A DNA stretch of 64,000 nucleotides from Arthrobacter beigongshangensis (GCF_016820585.1 NZ_JADHDX010000012.1:28395-92394), one strand, 5' to 3'; shown: positions 46,446-56,443, numbered from the stretch's first letter. The notes: generated by a model not told the origin, from the letters alone. Made by a program: numbers and translations.

Positions 46446-46703
46446 ATGGCAGAACAAACAGTGGAAGTAAAGTTGAAATCAGGATTACAAGCAAGGCAAG
46501 CAGCACTTTTTGTCCAGGAGGCAAACCGTTTTACAGCGGATGTATTTTTGAGGAAAGAGAATCGTCAAGTTAATGCGAAAAGTATTATGGGGATTATGAG
46601 CCTCGCAATCGCGCGCGGCACATCTGTCACACTCATTGCTGAAGGCATTGACGAGGAACAGGCACTAAGTACACTTTCGGTCCTTGTTGAAAATGAAAAA
46701 TAA
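46446..46703 (+). CDS. crh: Catabolite repression HPr-like protein Crh
   Basis: 85-residue HPr paralogue. Position 15 is Gln (SGLQAR), so it cannot take the PTS phosphate that HPr takes on His15. Ser46, the HprK target, is kept in AKSIMGIMSL. This is the diagnostic pattern of Crh. Position 18 is Gln where HPr and Crh usually have Pro (ARPAA). Crh(Ser-P) is a CcpA corepressor and in B. subtilis unphosphorylated Crh inhibits MgsA; both hprK and mgsA are in this window. It is last in its operon and followed by a terminator. Confidence 0.95.
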   Translation: MAEQTVEVKLKSGLQARQAALFVQEANRFTADVFLRKENRQVNAKSIMGIMSLAIARGTSVTLIAEGIDEEQALSTLSVLVENEK

Positions 46704-46716
46704 ATAACCATCCCAG

Positions 46717-46758
46717 CCGTTTTCTTATCGTCATACGATAGTTGGAGACGGTTTTTTA
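46717..46758 (+). terminator. Terminator after crh
   Basis: CCGTTTTC pairs imperfectly with GGAGACGG, and ATCGT/ACGAT extends the stem around a small loop, followed by six T. Confidence 0.7.
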
Positions 46759-46765
46759 TTTTGGG

Positions 46766-47072
46766 AAGTGCAGCCATTTGAAGGAGTGTGCAACCAAAGT
46801 GAGCAAATGTGCAACGAAATCGTCGAAGTGTGCAACCAATTGGGTGGAGTGTCCAACCAAAGTGGGAGAGTGTACAACCATTTTGTCAAAGTGTCCAACA
46901 AAGGGCGGAGTGTGCAACCAAAGTGAGCAAATGTGCAACCATTTCGTCAAAGTGTGCAACAAAGGGTGGAGTGTGCAACGAAATCGTCGAAGTGTGCAAC
47001 CAATTGGGGGGAGTGTCCAACGAAAGTGAAAGAGTGTGCAACCATTTCGGCAAAGTGTCCAACAAAGACGGA
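46766..47072 (+). repeat. 21-bp-period array, GTGTGCAAC family (about 15 units)
   Basis: Units start with GTGT(G/C)CAAC or ATGTGCAAC every 21 bp, except two 19-bp units. Each carries a 10-12-base second half drawn from a small set of words (AAAGTGAGCAA, AAATCGTCGAA, AATTGGGTGGA, ATTTCGTCAAA, AAAGGGTGGA). The words recur in a fixed order. Because 21 is a multiple of three, the array stays open in several frames and encodes artificial Cys- or Val/Gln-rich heptads; I do not treat these as genes. It fills the 463-bp gap between crh and the tRNA. Confidence 0.9.
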
Positions 47073-47121
47073 AATCTAACTTATTCACTCCCAGCTACAA
47101 ATGAATAATACTTTTGTAAAC

Positions 47122-47161
47122 AATAAAATACCCGTCATTGCGTACGTACACAATGACGGGT
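47122..47161 (-). terminator. Terminator of the tRNA-Arg gene
   Basis: On the minus strand, ACCCGTCATTG pairs with CAATGACGGGT around a loop of about 10 nt, then ATTTTATTGTTT. It starts 5 bp after the tRNA 3' end. Confidence 0.85.
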
Positions 47162-47166
47162 GAGAA

Positions 47167-47238
47167 TGCCCTCGGCGGGAGTCGAACCCACATTTCAAGC
47201 TTCGGAGGCTTGCGTGCTATCCATTGCACCACGAGGAC
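47167..47238 (-). tRNA. tRNA-Arg (anticodon CCG)
   Basis: 72-nt cloverleaf on the minus strand. Acceptor GTCCTCG pairs with CGAGGGC (one T-G), the D stem is GTGC/GCAC, anticodon stem CAAGC/GCTTG has loop CTCCGAA, and the T arm has GTTCGAC. Anticodon CCG reads CGG (Arg). CCA is not encoded after the discriminator A. It sits between the array and clpP, as in several Bacillales. Confidence 0.95.
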
Positions 47239-47326
47239 TCAATATGCATAAACTGCCTTGTAGCAGACAAATTCCATTATACTAATGCAGTCAGCCGAAT
47301 GCAATAGTTATTTTAGAAGCGTTATA

Positions 47327-47357
47327 TTTGACCTTCGTTGACCATACTATGTATGAT
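47327..47357 (+). promoter_or_regulatory. CtsR-type operator overlapping the clpP promoter
   Basis: TTTGACCTTCGTTGACC (47327-47343) is the reverse complement of two direct GGTCAA(A/C) heptads with a 3-nt spacer, the CtsR box. TTGACC at 47328-47333 can serve as -35, with TATGAT (47352-47357) as -10 after 18 nt. Heat-shock control of clpP by CtsR is established in Bacillales; its gene is not in the window. Confidence 0.85.
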
Positions 47358-47428
47358 AAAATTACAGTTGAAGCACATCTATGTTTCAACAGACTGAAAA
47401 CACTATCCACCTTGAAGGAGGAAATGGA

Positions 47429-48028
47429 ATGAATCTAATACCTACAGTAATTGAACAGACGAGTCGTGGGGAGCGGGCTTATGATATTTATTCCCGCCTA
47501 TTGAAAGACAGAATTATTATGCTTGGTAGTGGAATTGACGACAACGTTTCAAATTCTATCGTTGCGCAGCTTCTTTTCCTTGAAGCTGAAGATCCAGAAA
47601 AGGATATTTCAATTTACATTAATAGCCCAGGTGGAAGTATCACAGCTGGTATGGCAATTTATGATACAATGCAGTTCATCAAGCCGGATGTTCAAACAAT
47701 TTGTATCGGTATGGCAGCTTCAATGGGGGCATTCCTTCTTGCAGCGGGTACGAAAGGGAAACGCTATGCCCTTCCAAATGCAGAAGTGATGATTCACCAA
47801 CCACTTGGCGGCGCACAAGGTCAAGCGACAGAAATCGAAATTGCTGCAAAGCGTATTCTTTTCCTACGTGAAAAACTAAATGGCATTCTTGCAGAGCGTA
47901 CAGGACAGTCGATTGAAGTACTTGCAAAAGATACTGATCGCGATAACTTTATGACTGCAGAACGTGCAAAGGAATACGGTTTAATTGACCATATTATCGC
48001 ACGCAGTGATATGAAGGAAGTAAAATAA
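47429..48028 (+). CDS. clpP: ATP-dependent Clp protease proteolytic subunit
   Basis: 199-residue serine protease ring subunit working with ClpC or ClpX. The catalytic triad is Ser98 ([11 protein letters not shown]), His123 (MIHQPLGG) and Asp172 (KDTDRDNF). The ATG at 47429 has GAAGGAGGAA upstream and yields [19 protein letters not shown], the usual N-terminus; the longer frame lacks a site. It is preceded by a CtsR box and followed by a terminator. Confidence 0.97.
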   Translation: MNLIPTVIEQTSRGERAYDIYSRLLKDRIIMLGSGIDDNVSNSIVAQLLFLEAEDPEKDISIYINSPGGSITAGMAIYDTMQFIKPDVQTICIGMAASMGAFLLAAGTKGKRYALPNAEVMIHQPLGGAQGQATEIEIAAKRILFLREKLNGILAERTGQSIEVLAKDTDRDNFMTAERAKEYGLIDHIIARSDMKEVK

Positions 48029-48036
48029 TTATAATG

Positions 48037-48066
48037 AAGCCGATCTGCTTATGGGTCGGCTTTTTT
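48037..48066 (+). terminator. Terminator of clpP
   Basis: AAGCCGA and TCGGCTT pair around a loop of about 11 nt, followed by six T. Confidence 0.85.
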
Positions 48067-48211
48067 AATTTCAAAACTTAACCATCGCTACCTAGCACCG
48101 CAGCGACTTCAATGGAATCACTAAGTTCACTTTATATGAAGCAGTATCTTGTGCACACCACACATTCTTCATCTATACTAAAAGTATATTAAATTTCTAG
48201 AGGTGTTTCCA

Positions 48212-48439
48212 ATGCATGTCACATTTTACACAAAACCAAACTGCCATCTTTGTGAGGAAGCAAAAGCAATGATGAAACTAGCGCAGGAGGATTTTCCACT
48301 TACGTGGGACGAAATTAATATTGAAATGGACGATGTGAGTCATGAAAAATATATGCTAATGATTCCAGTTATTGAGAAAGACGACTCAGTATTATTGTAT
48401 GGTGCAATTGGTTATATAGACGTCGTTGGTTTATTTTGA
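48212..48439 (+). CDS. Glutaredoxin-like (DUF836) protein
   Basis: 75-residue thioredoxin-fold protein with a CxxC motif (TKPNCHLCEEAKAM, Cys near residues 11 and 14) and cis-Pro region MIPVIEK. This size and motif fit the DUF836/glutaredoxin-like family of small redox proteins found near the cggR-gap operon in some Bacillales. The ATG at 48212 has AGAGGTG upstream; a GTG three codons earlier lies within that site. Its partner is unknown. Confidence 0.8.
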   Translation: MHVTFYTKPNCHLCEEAKAMMKLAQEDFPLTWDEINIEMDDVSHEKYMLMIPVIEKDDSVLLYGAIGYIDVVGLF

Positions 48440-48555
48440 ATTCAGCAGAAAGAAACTACCTTTGTAGGTGGCGGAATGAATGCGGTTTTGTTCCCCTATT
48501 TAGGGGATGCCCAAATGCCCGCCGAATTCAGAGAAAGCCTCCGGGCGTAATTGAT
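48438..48555 (+). repeat. R1-derived repeat before cggR
   Basis: The R1 first hairpin is rebuilt as GAATTC(AGCAG)...GAATTC around an inner CCCCTA/TAGGGG hairpin. It is followed by AAAGCCTCCGG fused directly to GCGTAATTGAT, so the middle of R1 is deleted. It overlaps the last bases of the glutaredoxin-like gene. Confidence 0.55.
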
Positions 48556-48576
48556 TTTGAAAACAAAACGTTATTG

Positions 48577-48605
48577 TTGATTAGTGACAGAAGATAGTAT
48601 ACAAT
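48577..48605 (+). promoter_or_regulatory. Promoter of the cggR-gapA operon
   Basis: TTGATT (48577-48582) and TACAAT (48600-48605) are separated by 17 nt. They lie just upstream of the CggR operator and 88 nt before the cggR start. Confidence 0.75.
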
Positions 48606-48633
48606 TAGGTTGTAAATATTTTTTTGTTCTACG

Positions 48634-48669
48634 TGGGACATTTTTCAGTTCTATGGGACGACATATGTC
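48634..48669 (+). promoter_or_regulatory. CggR operator
   Basis: Two half-sites with the spacing of the B. subtilis operator: TGGGAC-N6-CAGT-N4-TGGGAC-N6-TGTC (B. subtilis: CGGGAC-N6-TGTC-N4-CGGGAC-N6-TGTC). The downstream half (48654-48669) is intact and the upstream one is degenerate at the TGTC part. CggR bound here would block transcription elongation until fructose-1,6-bisphosphate releases it. Confidence 0.8.
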
Positions 48670-48692
48670 CTTGTGACTGAAAGGAGGAACAA

Positions 48693-49733
48693 TTGAACAC
48701 TATGATGGAAGCGCAAAGGCAACTCGTACCTGAAATGATGGAGCTTATGCAGCAAAGATACCGAATATTGAAGTTCATCAAAATGTCGGGTCCAATCGGA
48801 AGGCGTCCACTTGGTCAGATTGCTGGTCTTTCAGAACGAGAAACACGAACGATGATGGATATTCTACGGGCTCAGAATCTTATTCATGTGGCAAAAGAAG
48901 GTGCCTCGATTACAGTTGAAGGTAACACAGTGTTACAAACGCTTGAGTCTGTTATGGAAGACTGGTCGGGTCGCGCATCGCTTGCTAAAAAGCTAACGGA
49001 GTTTTTAGGCATTCGCTCTGTCAAGGTTGTTTCTGGTAATTGTGATATGGACAGTGACTCTACTGCAAAAAGTTTGTTAGGCATGGAGGCGGCGAAACAA
49101 TTCAGCTCCAAAATTGGAGAAGGCAAAATTGTAGCCGTTACTGGTGGGAGTACAATTGCAGCGATTCCCTCGCATATCGAAAAATTTAGTGACACAACGG
49201 ATCAGTTTTTTATCGCCGCGCGAGGCGGTGTCGGAGACGATATCGGCTTACAGGCAAATGTAATCGCAGCTTCCTTCGCTGAAGCGTGTGGGGGAACGTA
49301 TAGTACGTTTTATTACCCAGAGTCGTTAAGTGAAGAAGCGCAAAAAGCATTTCGCAATGAGCCGTTTGTTGTGAAGATGCTTGCCCTTTATGAAACTGCG
49401 GATTGTGTTCTTCATGGAATCGGAGATGCTCAAACGATGGCTGTCTTGCGTAATTCGCCAGACGAGGAACAGCAATTGCTTCAAAAAAATGGAGCTATTG
49501 GTGAAGCATTTGGTTATTATTTCGACAAAGATGGTAATGTCGTTCATCGACTTCGTACAGTTGGTATTCAGACGAGCCATTTAGAGCGAGTTCCACTTAT
49601 CATTTCGGTGGCTGGTGGAGGTAGCAAAGCAGAAGCCATTTTGGCTTATATGGCAAGCGCACCGAAACAAACGATTTTAGTTACAGATGAAGGTGCGGCA
49701 AATGAAATGCTGAAACTGCTCATCAATAAATAA
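48693..49733 (+). CDS. cggR: Central glycolytic genes regulator CggR
   Basis: 346-residue SorC/DeoR-type repressor. An N-terminal winged helix (RYRILKFIKMSGPIGRRPLGQIAGLSERETRTMMDIL, about 22-58) is followed by a sugar-binding domain with VAVTGGSTIAAIP, AARGGVGDD and SVAGGGSKAEAI. Fructose-1,6-bisphosphate is the known inducer in B. subtilis. The TTG start has AAAGGAGG at the ideal distance. Its operator lies just upstream, so the operon is autoregulated. Confidence 0.95.
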   Translation: MNTMMEAQRQLVPEMMELMQQRYRILKFIKMSGPIGRRPLGQIAGLSERETRTMMDILRAQNLIHVAKEGASITVEGNTVLQTLESVMEDWSGRASLAKKLTEFLGIRSVKVVSGNCDMDSDSTAKSLLGMEAAKQFSSKIGEGKIVAVTGGSTIAAIPSHIEKFSDTTDQFFIAARGGVGDDIGLQANVIAASFAEACGGTYSTFYYPESLSEEAQKAFRNEPFVVKMLALYETADCVLHGIGDAQTMAVLRNSPDEEQQLLQKNGAIGEAFGYYFDKDGNVVHRLRTVGIQTSHLERVPLIISVAGGGSKAEAILAYMASAPKQTILVTDEGAANEMLKLLINK

Positions 49734-49825
49734 TTTTTTAGGATTAAGGCTTTAATTTTTAGGGAATAGGTAAAAGTGGATAAATGTTTTAAAAAATATA
49801 AAAAACTACTCGGAGGTAATTTATT

Positions 49826-50833
49826 ATGGCTATGAAACTTGCAATTAACGGATTTGGACGTATTGGGCGTAAAGTATTCCGCGAGGCTTTGCAACAAGAG
49901 GAAATCGAAATCGTTGCAATCAACGATTTAACGGATGCAGCAATGCTTGCACACCTTCTGAAATATGACTCTGTACACGGTGTTAACGATGCAGAAATCA
50001 GTGCTGAAGGCAATAGCCTAGTTGTGAACGGTAAAAATATTAAAGTATACGCTGAAAGAAACCCTGCAGATCTACCATGGGGAGAGCTTGGCATAGATGT
50101 TGTTATCGATTCAACAGGCGTATTCACAGACCGCGAAGGACTTAACAAGCACATTGAAGCGGGCGCGAAACGTGTTATCTTGTCAGCTCCGGCAAAAGGC
50201 GATATTCCAATGCTTGTTATGGGTGTTAACCATGAAACATACGATGCTGCAAATGATACAATCGTATCGAATGCATCATGTACGACAAACTGTCTTGCAC
50301 CAATTGTAAAAGTATTGAACGATAAGTTTGGTATCGAGCGCGGTATGATGACAACTGTTCACTCTTATACAAATGACCAAAAAATCCTAGACTTGCCACA
50401 CAGCGACTACCGTCGTGCACGTGCAGCTGCTGAAAACATGATTCCAACAACTACTGGTGCTGCATCTGCAGTAACAAAAGTTATTCCAGCATTGGCAGGT
50501 AAATTGGATGGTATGGCAGTACGTGTACCAACACCAAACGTTTCACTAGTTGACTTTGTTGCTGATCTTAAACAAGACGTAACAGTAGAAGAGGTAAATG
50601 CTACTCTTAAAGAAGCATCTGAAAACGAACTAGCTGGCGTTCTTGTTTACAATGAATTACCACTTGTTTCAAGAGACTATAACGGCAACACAGCATCTTC
50701 AACAATCGATGGCTTGTCAACAATGGTTCTTGCGGATAACATGGTAAAAGTTATTTCTTGGTATGACAACGAATCAGGTTATTCTGCTCGTTGTATCGAC
50801 CTAGCGCTTTATATGCACAGCAAAGGCCTATAA
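49826..50833 (+). CDS. gapA: Glyceraldehyde-3-phosphate dehydrogenase (glycolytic, NAD)
   Basis: 335-residue GapA. The NAD-binding GFGRIGR begins at residue 8, the catalytic Cys152 is in SNASCTTNC, and His is in TTVHSYTNDQ. The proline/aspartate pattern after NGFGRIGRKVF is that of glycolytic NAD-dependent enzymes. Placement after cggR marks it as the glycolytic GapA rather than the gluconeogenic GapB. Codon use looks highly biased, as expected. Confidence 0.97.
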   Translation: MAMKLAINGFGRIGRKVFREALQQEEIEIVAINDLTDAAMLAHLLKYDSVHGVNDAEISAEGNSLVVNGKNIKVYAERNPADLPWGELGIDVVIDSTGVFTDREGLNKHIEAGAKRVILSAPAKGDIPMLVMGVNHETYDAANDTIVSNASCTTNCLAPIVKVLNDKFGIERGMMTTVHSYTNDQKILDLPHSDYRRARAAAENMIPTTTGAASAVTKVIPALAGKLDGMAVRVPTPNVSLVDFVADLKQDVTVEEVNATLKEASENELAGVLVYNELPLVSRDYNGNTASSTIDGLSTMVLADNMVKVISWYDNESGYSARCIDLALYMHSKGL

Positions 50834-50864
50834 TTATCAGCGGGCACTTTCGCTGATAATTATA
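50831..50864 (+). other. Hairpin at the 3' end of gapA
   Basis: ATAATTATCAGCG and CGCTGATAATTAT form a perfect 13-bp stem with an 8-nt loop right at the stop codon. There is no T tract. It may protect or mark the gapA segment of the mRNA after processing. Confidence 0.6.
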
Positions 50865-50903
50865 GCCAATAAAATAGATACCGCTTATAATAAAGTTGGG
50901 TAA

Positions 50904-50938
50904 GAGGAGCGGGGGATTACCCCGTTCCTCCTTTTTTT
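50904..50938 (+). terminator. Intrinsic terminator between gapA and pgk
   Basis: GAGGAGCGGGG and CCCCGTTCCTC form an 11-bp stem (one G-T pair) with a 5-nt loop, followed by seven T. It separates cggR-gapA from pgk-tpiA-gpmI-eno and lies 32 nt before the pgk start. A TAGCCA-N17-TATAAT promoter-like pair (50863-50891) precedes it. Confidence 0.88.
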
Positions 50939-50969
50939 GAGAACAATACTTTTGAAGGAGGCATGTTTC

Positions 50970-52154
50970 ATGAAGTCGAAAAAGACGATGAAAGACTTAC
51001 AGCTTGAAGGACAACGCGTATTTTGCCGCGTAGATTTTAATGTGCCGATGGAAAATGGACAAGTAACGGATGTTACACGAATCCGTGCAGCAATCCCAAC
51101 AATTGAATACATGGTAGAACAAGGAGCAAAAGTTATTCTTGCCAGTCACCTGGGTCGTCCAAACGGCGAAGTGAACGAAGAAATGCGCCTGACTGTAGCC
51201 GGCGAAAAACTAGCCGAGCTAATTGGTAAACCAGTTCTTAAATTAGATACGTCTATTGGACAAGAAGTTGAACAAGCAATCGCTTCTATGAAAAATGGCG
51301 ATATTGTCCTTCTTGAAAATGTTCGATTCCATGCTGGGGAAGAAAAGAATGATGCTGACCTTGCGAAAAACTTTGCAGACCTTGCAGATGTATTTGTTAA
51401 CGACGCATTTGGTGCTGCACACCGTGCACATGCATCCACTGCGGGTATCGCGGACTATATTCCGGCAGTATCAGGCTTGTTAATTGAAAAAGAATTAGAT
51501 GTGCTTGGCAAAGCATTGTCTACGCCAGAGCGTCCATTTACAGCGATTATTGGTGGAGCAAAAGTGAAAGACAAAATCGGTGTCATCAATCATTTGCTCG
51601 ACAAAGTGGACAACTTGATTATTGGCGGCGGCTTGGCTTACACATTTTTGAAAGCGCAAGGCTATGAAATTGGTAAGTCTTTGCTTGAAGAAGATAAAAT
51701 TGACTTAGCAAAATCATTTATTCAAAAGGCAAAAGATAACGGCGTTAAGCTATATCTGCCGATAGATGTGACGATTGCAGACGATTTTTCGAAAGATGCC
51801 AATACGAAAGTCGTGAAAAATGATGCGATTCCTGCAGATTGGGAAGGTCTCGATATTGGGACTGAAACAGCTGAATTGTATGCAAAAGTAATAGAAGAAT
51901 CGAAATTGATCATTTGGAATGGCCCAATGGGTGTATTTGAGTTAGAGCCATTTGCAGGTGGCACGAAGCGCGTTGCACAAGCAATGGCAGTAACGTCCGG
52001 CTATACAGTCATTGGCGGCGGCGACTCAGCAGCAGCTGTTGAAAAGTTTGGCGTTGCTGATAAAATGGATCACATTTCGACTGGTGGAGGCGCTTCTCTT
52101 GAATTTATGGAGGGCAAAGACTTGCCAGGTGTTTCTGCACTAAACGATAACTGA
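50970..52154 (+). CDS. pgk: Phosphoglycerate kinase
   Basis: 394-residue Pgk, transferring phosphate between 1,3-bisphosphoglycerate and ADP. N-terminal substrate-binding [11 protein letters not shown] and [24 protein letters not shown], and C-terminal nucleotide-binding [13 protein letters not shown] with the [12 protein letters not shown] end are present. The ATG at 50970 has GAAGGAGG upstream. Length matches B. subtilis (394). Confidence 0.97.
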   Translation: MKSKKTMKDLQLEGQRVFCRVDFNVPMENGQVTDVTRIRAAIPTIEYMVEQGAKVILASHLGRPNGEVNEEMRLTVAGEKLAELIGKPVLKLDTSIGQEVEQAIASMKNGDIVLLENVRFHAGEEKNDADLAKNFADLADVFVNDAFGAAHRAHASTAGIADYIPAVSGLLIEKELDVLGKALSTPERPFTAIIGGAKVKDKIGVINHLLDKVDNLIIGGGLAYTFLKAQGYEIGKSLLEEDKIDLAKSFIQKAKDNGVKLYLPIDVTIADDFSKDANTKVVKNDAIPADWEGLDIGTETAELYAKVIEESKLIIWNGPMGVFELEPFAGGTKRVAQAMAVTSGYTVIGGGDSAAAVEKFGVADKMDHISTGGGASLEFMEGKDLPGVSALNDN

Positions 52155-52169
52155 GTAGGGGGAATCGAT

Positions 52170-52931
52170 ATGCGTAAACGAATAATTGCGGGTAACTGGA
52201 AGATGTACAAATCTGTTGAAGAAGCGAAAAGCTTTGTTGAGGAAGTAAAGGGTAAAATTCCGGTTTCAGATAACGTAGAAGCCGTTATTTGTCCGCCATC
52301 TTTATACCTTTCAGAGTTGGCACAGCTAACAAAAGGCTCAGCTTTAGGTATTGGTGCACAAACGATGCACGATGTAAAAGAAGGCGCATTTACGGGTGAA
52401 GTGAGCCCGGCGATGTTAGTTGGCATTGATGTTGGCTACGTCGTTCTAGGTCACTCTGAGCGTCGTCAATATTTCAACGAAACAGACGAGTCCGTCAATC
52501 GCAAGGTCCATGCGGCATTCGAATACAACCTGACACCACTTGTTTGTGTAGGTGAAACGCTTGAAGAGCGCGAAGCAGGCCAAACAGTTGAGCTAGTTGC
52601 TGCCCAAGTGAAGAAAGCATTTGAAGGCATCAGTGCGGCACAAGCGGAAAAAGCGGTTATCGCATATGAGCCAATCTGGGCAATAGGTACAGGTAAAACA
52701 GCAACTGCACAAGATGCCAATGAAGTATGTGGCGCAATCCGTGCAACAGTTAGCGAACTATACAGTGAAACAGTGGCAGTAAGCATCCGCATTCAGTACG
52801 GTGGTAGCGTAAAGCCAGATAATATTGAAGAACTTCTGTCAATGGAGCATATTGACGGTGCACTTGTTGGTGGCGCAAGCCTTGAACCAGCATCATTCTT
52901 GAAATTGGTTGAGGCTGGAGCACATGAGTAA
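52170..52931 (+). CDS. tpiA: Triosephosphate isomerase
   Basis: 253-residue TIM barrel enzyme. Catalytic residues are visible: Lys in GNWKMYK, His in LGHSERR, and Glu in [14 protein letters not shown], with the phosphate-binding VGGASLE near the end. The ATG has GGGGGAA upstream. The stop overlaps the gpmI start region by 8 bp. Confidence 0.97.
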   Translation: MRKRIIAGNWKMYKSVEEAKSFVEEVKGKIPVSDNVEAVICPPSLYLSELAQLTKGSALGIGAQTMHDVKEGAFTGEVSPAMLVGIDVGYVVLGHSERRQYFNETDESVNRKVHAAFEYNLTPLVCVGETLEEREAGQTVELVAAQVKKAFEGISAAQAEKAVIAYEPIWAIGTGKTATAQDANEVCGAIRATVSELYSETVAVSIRIQYGGSVKPDNIEELLSMEHIDGALVGGASLEPASFLKLVEAGAHE

Positions 52932-54450
52932 AAGTCCGGTCGCACTAATTATTTTAGATGGATTTGGGCTACGCGATGAACAACTAGGTAATGCAGTTGC
53001 GCTGTCGAAAAAGCCAAATTACGATCACCTATGGAATAACTTTCCGCATACTACGTTAACAGCTAGCGGAGAGGCGGTAGGACTTCCGGAAGGCCAAATG
53101 GGGAACTCGGAAGTAGGGCATCTCAATATTGGAGCTGGTCGTATTGTCTACCAAAGTTTGACACGTATTAACAAATCCATTAGAGAAGCAGATTTCTTTG
53201 ATAAAGAAGCACTTTTAGGTGCGATTGCCCATGCCAAGCAACGCGGTACGGCACTTCATCTCATGGGATTGCTATCTGACGGTGGCGTACATAGCCATTA
53301 TGAGCATTTGTTTGCGCTGTTACGTCTTGCAAAGTTGAATGGCATTGACAAAGTGTTCGTTCATGCATTTCTGGACGGACGCGATGTAGGTCCACAAACA
53401 GCACTTGATTATATCGAAAAGACAGAAGTAACGATGAAGGAACTTGGTGTTGGGAAGTTTGCCAGCATTTCAGGGCGTTATTATGCGATGGATCGGGATA
53501 AGCGCTGGGAACGTGTGGAAAAAGCCTATCATGCAATCGTTGATGGCACAGCCCTAACAGCTGCAACGCCAACTGCGGGAATACTCGCATCGTATGAGCG
53601 TGGTATCCATGATGAATTCGTCGTACCATTCGTTATCGAAGAGCTAGGTAAACCTGTTGCAACAGTCGAGGATGGGGATGCGGTCGTATTCTTTAACTTC
53701 CGTCCTGACAGAGCCATTCAGCTATCACGTACGTTTACAGATGCTACATTTGATGGTTTTGATACAGGTGGCAACAAGTTCTCGGATTTGAAGTTTGTCA
53801 CGTTCACACATTATAGTGACGAAGTTGCTGCGGAAGTCGTTTTTAGCAGTCAAAACTTAGAAAACACGCTCGGTGAAGTGATTGCCCATAATGGATTAAC
53901 ACAATTGCGTATTGCAGAAACTGAGAAATACCCACATGTCACTTTCTTTATGAGTGGCGGTAGGGAAGAAAAGTTTGCGGGTGAAGAACGGATTTTAATT
54001 GCTTCACCGAAAGTAGCTACTTACGATCTAAAGCCGGAAATGAGTGCCTTTGAAGTAACAGACGCACTGATTGAAGGCATTGAGGCTGATCGTTATGACG
54101 CGATACTCTTGAACTTTGCCAACCCAGATATGGTCGGGCATAGTGGAATGCTAGAGCCGACGATTAAAGCGATTGAAACGGTGGATACTTGTTTAGGTAA
54201 AATCGTTACTGCTTTACATGCGAAGGGTGGTATGGCAATTGTTACAGCCGATCACGGTAATGCCGATGAGGTCATGACACTAGAAGGTTCGCCAATGACA
54301 GCACATACAACAAATCCTGTGCCAGTCATTGTGACAAAGCCAGATATCGTGCTACGAGAAGGCGGTATACTCGCAGACCTTGCGCCAACAATGTTAAAAT
54401 TATTAAAGCTTGAACAACCGGTAGAAATGACCGGCACACCATTATTTTAA
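52924..54450 (+). CDS. gpmI: 2,3-bisphosphoglycerate-independent phosphoglycerate mutase
   Basis: 508-residue Mn2+-dependent mutase of the alkaline phosphatase superfamily. The phosphoserine nucleophile is Ser62 in [15 protein letters not shown]. Metal ligands are in [30 protein letters not shown] [10 protein letters not shown], and AHTTNPVP. The ATG at 52924 lies inside the end of tpiA with GGCTGGAG upstream. The Mn2+ dependence is known to make such enzymes pH sensitive in sporulating Bacillus. Confidence 0.96.
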   Translation: MSKSPVALIILDGFGLRDEQLGNAVALSKKPNYDHLWNNFPHTTLTASGEAVGLPEGQMGNSEVGHLNIGAGRIVYQSLTRINKSIREADFFDKEALLGAIAHAKQRGTALHLMGLLSDGGVHSHYEHLFALLRLAKLNGIDKVFVHAFLDGRDVGPQTALDYIEKTEVTMKELGVGKFASISGRYYAMDRDKRWERVEKAYHAIVDGTALTAATPTAGILASYERGIHDEFVVPFVIEELGKPVATVEDGDAVVFFNFRPDRAIQLSRTFTDATFDGFDTGGNKFSDLKFVTFTHYSDEVAAEVVFSSQNLENTLGEVIAHNGLTQLRIAETEKYPHVTFFMSGGREEKFAGEERILIASPKVATYDLKPEMSAFEVTDALIEGIEADRYDAILLNFANPDMVGHSGMLEPTIKAIETVDTCLGKIVTALHAKGGMAIVTADHGNADEVMTLEGSPMTAHTTNPVPVIVTKPDIVLREGGILADLAPTMLKLLKLEQPVEMTGTPLF

Positions 54451-55761
<1,311 letters not shown>

Positions 55762-55769
55762 TTGCGATG

Positions 55770-55796
55770 AAAATCCCACTTCGGTGGGATTTTTTG
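55770..55796 (+). terminator. Terminator of the glycolytic operon
   Basis: AAAATCCCAC and GTGGGATTTT pair around a stable TTCG tetraloop, followed by further T. Confidence 0.92.
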
Positions 55797-55821
55797 ATGG
55801 GATTGATACTTTGTGAGTTGG

Positions 55822-56027
55822 GTGTGCAACGAAAAGTGTGGAGTGTCCAACCATTTCGGGAGTGTGCAACGAAAAGTGTGAAGTGTGCAATCATTTCGGG
55901 AGTGTGCAACCAAATGTGTGAAGTGTCCAACCATTTTCATGGAGTGTGCAACGAAATGTGTAAAGTGTCCAACCATTTGCATAAAGTGTGCAACGAAAAG
56001 TGTAAAATGTCCAACCAACTGCATACA
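55822..56027 (+). repeat. 21-bp-period array, GTGTGCAAC family (10 units)
   Basis: Ten units of 21, 19, 21, 19 and then six times 21 bp start with GTGT(G/C)CAA(C/T). Two classes of second half alternate: GAAAAGTGTGAA-like and CATTTCGGGA or CATTTGCATAAA-like. Neighbouring words are partly complementary (CGAAATG against CATTTCG), so pairs of units can fold into hairpins. It fills the space between the eno terminator and the secG promoter region. Confidence 0.9.
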
Positions 56028-56159
56028 CGCACCAATTTTTTCTATAAAAATCACTGCTGATCATCAATAAAAACGATTCATCTAACAAAAGGTTGTAACG
56101 GCAGCTTATTTTTGGTAAAATAAAGATTGTTGTGAGTTTTAATCAGGAGGTGGAACAAA

Positions 56160-56387
56160 ATGCATGAAGTATTGATGGTACTACTTGTAATCGTATCGCT
56201 AGCTATGATCGCTGTCGTATTATTACAATCTGGAAAAAGTGCAGGTCTTTCAGGAGCCATCTCTGGTGGAGCTGAACAACTTTTCGGAAAACAAAAAGCA
56301 CGTGGACTTGATCTTGTTCTTCAACGGGTGACATTGGTATTGGCTATCTTATTGTTTATCTTAGCCATTTTAATTATGAAATTCTAA
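56160..56387 (+). CDS. secG: Preprotein translocase subunit SecG
   Basis: 75-residue membrane protein with two hydrophobic segments ([19 protein letters not shown] and [15 protein letters not shown]) and the loop [28 protein letters not shown] between them, the SecG hallmark. It assists SecYE in protein export. The ATG has CAGGAGG upstream. It precedes est-rnr-smpB-ssrA, the same order as B. subtilis secG-yvaK-rnr-smpB-ssrA. Confidence 0.95.
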   Translation: MHEVLMVLLVIVSLAMIAVVLLQSGKSAGLSGAISGGAEQLFGKQKARGLDLVLQRVTLVLAILLFILAILIMKF

Positions 56388-56409
56388 AACTTATGTGAAT
56401 AAACTACGA

Positions 56410-56443
56410 ACGCCTGACCTTCCGACTGGTCGGGCGTTTTTTA
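56410..56443 (+). terminator. Terminator of secG
   Basis: ACGCCTGACC and GGTCGGGCGT pair (one T-G) around a 7-nt loop, followed by six T. Confidence 0.9.

Noticed and set aside
46766..47072. CRISPR array
   Set aside because: Repeat cores are only ~9 bp, units are 21 bp, the variable parts recur as a few words, and no cas genes are near. This is not a CRISPR layout.
46742..47108. Overlapping reading frames of 95-110 codons on both strands giving Cys-rich or Val-Gln-rich heptad proteins
   Set aside because: They come from the 21-bp array: a period divisible by three leaves several frames open at once and makes artificial seven-residue repeats. No ribosome-binding sites or conservation support them.
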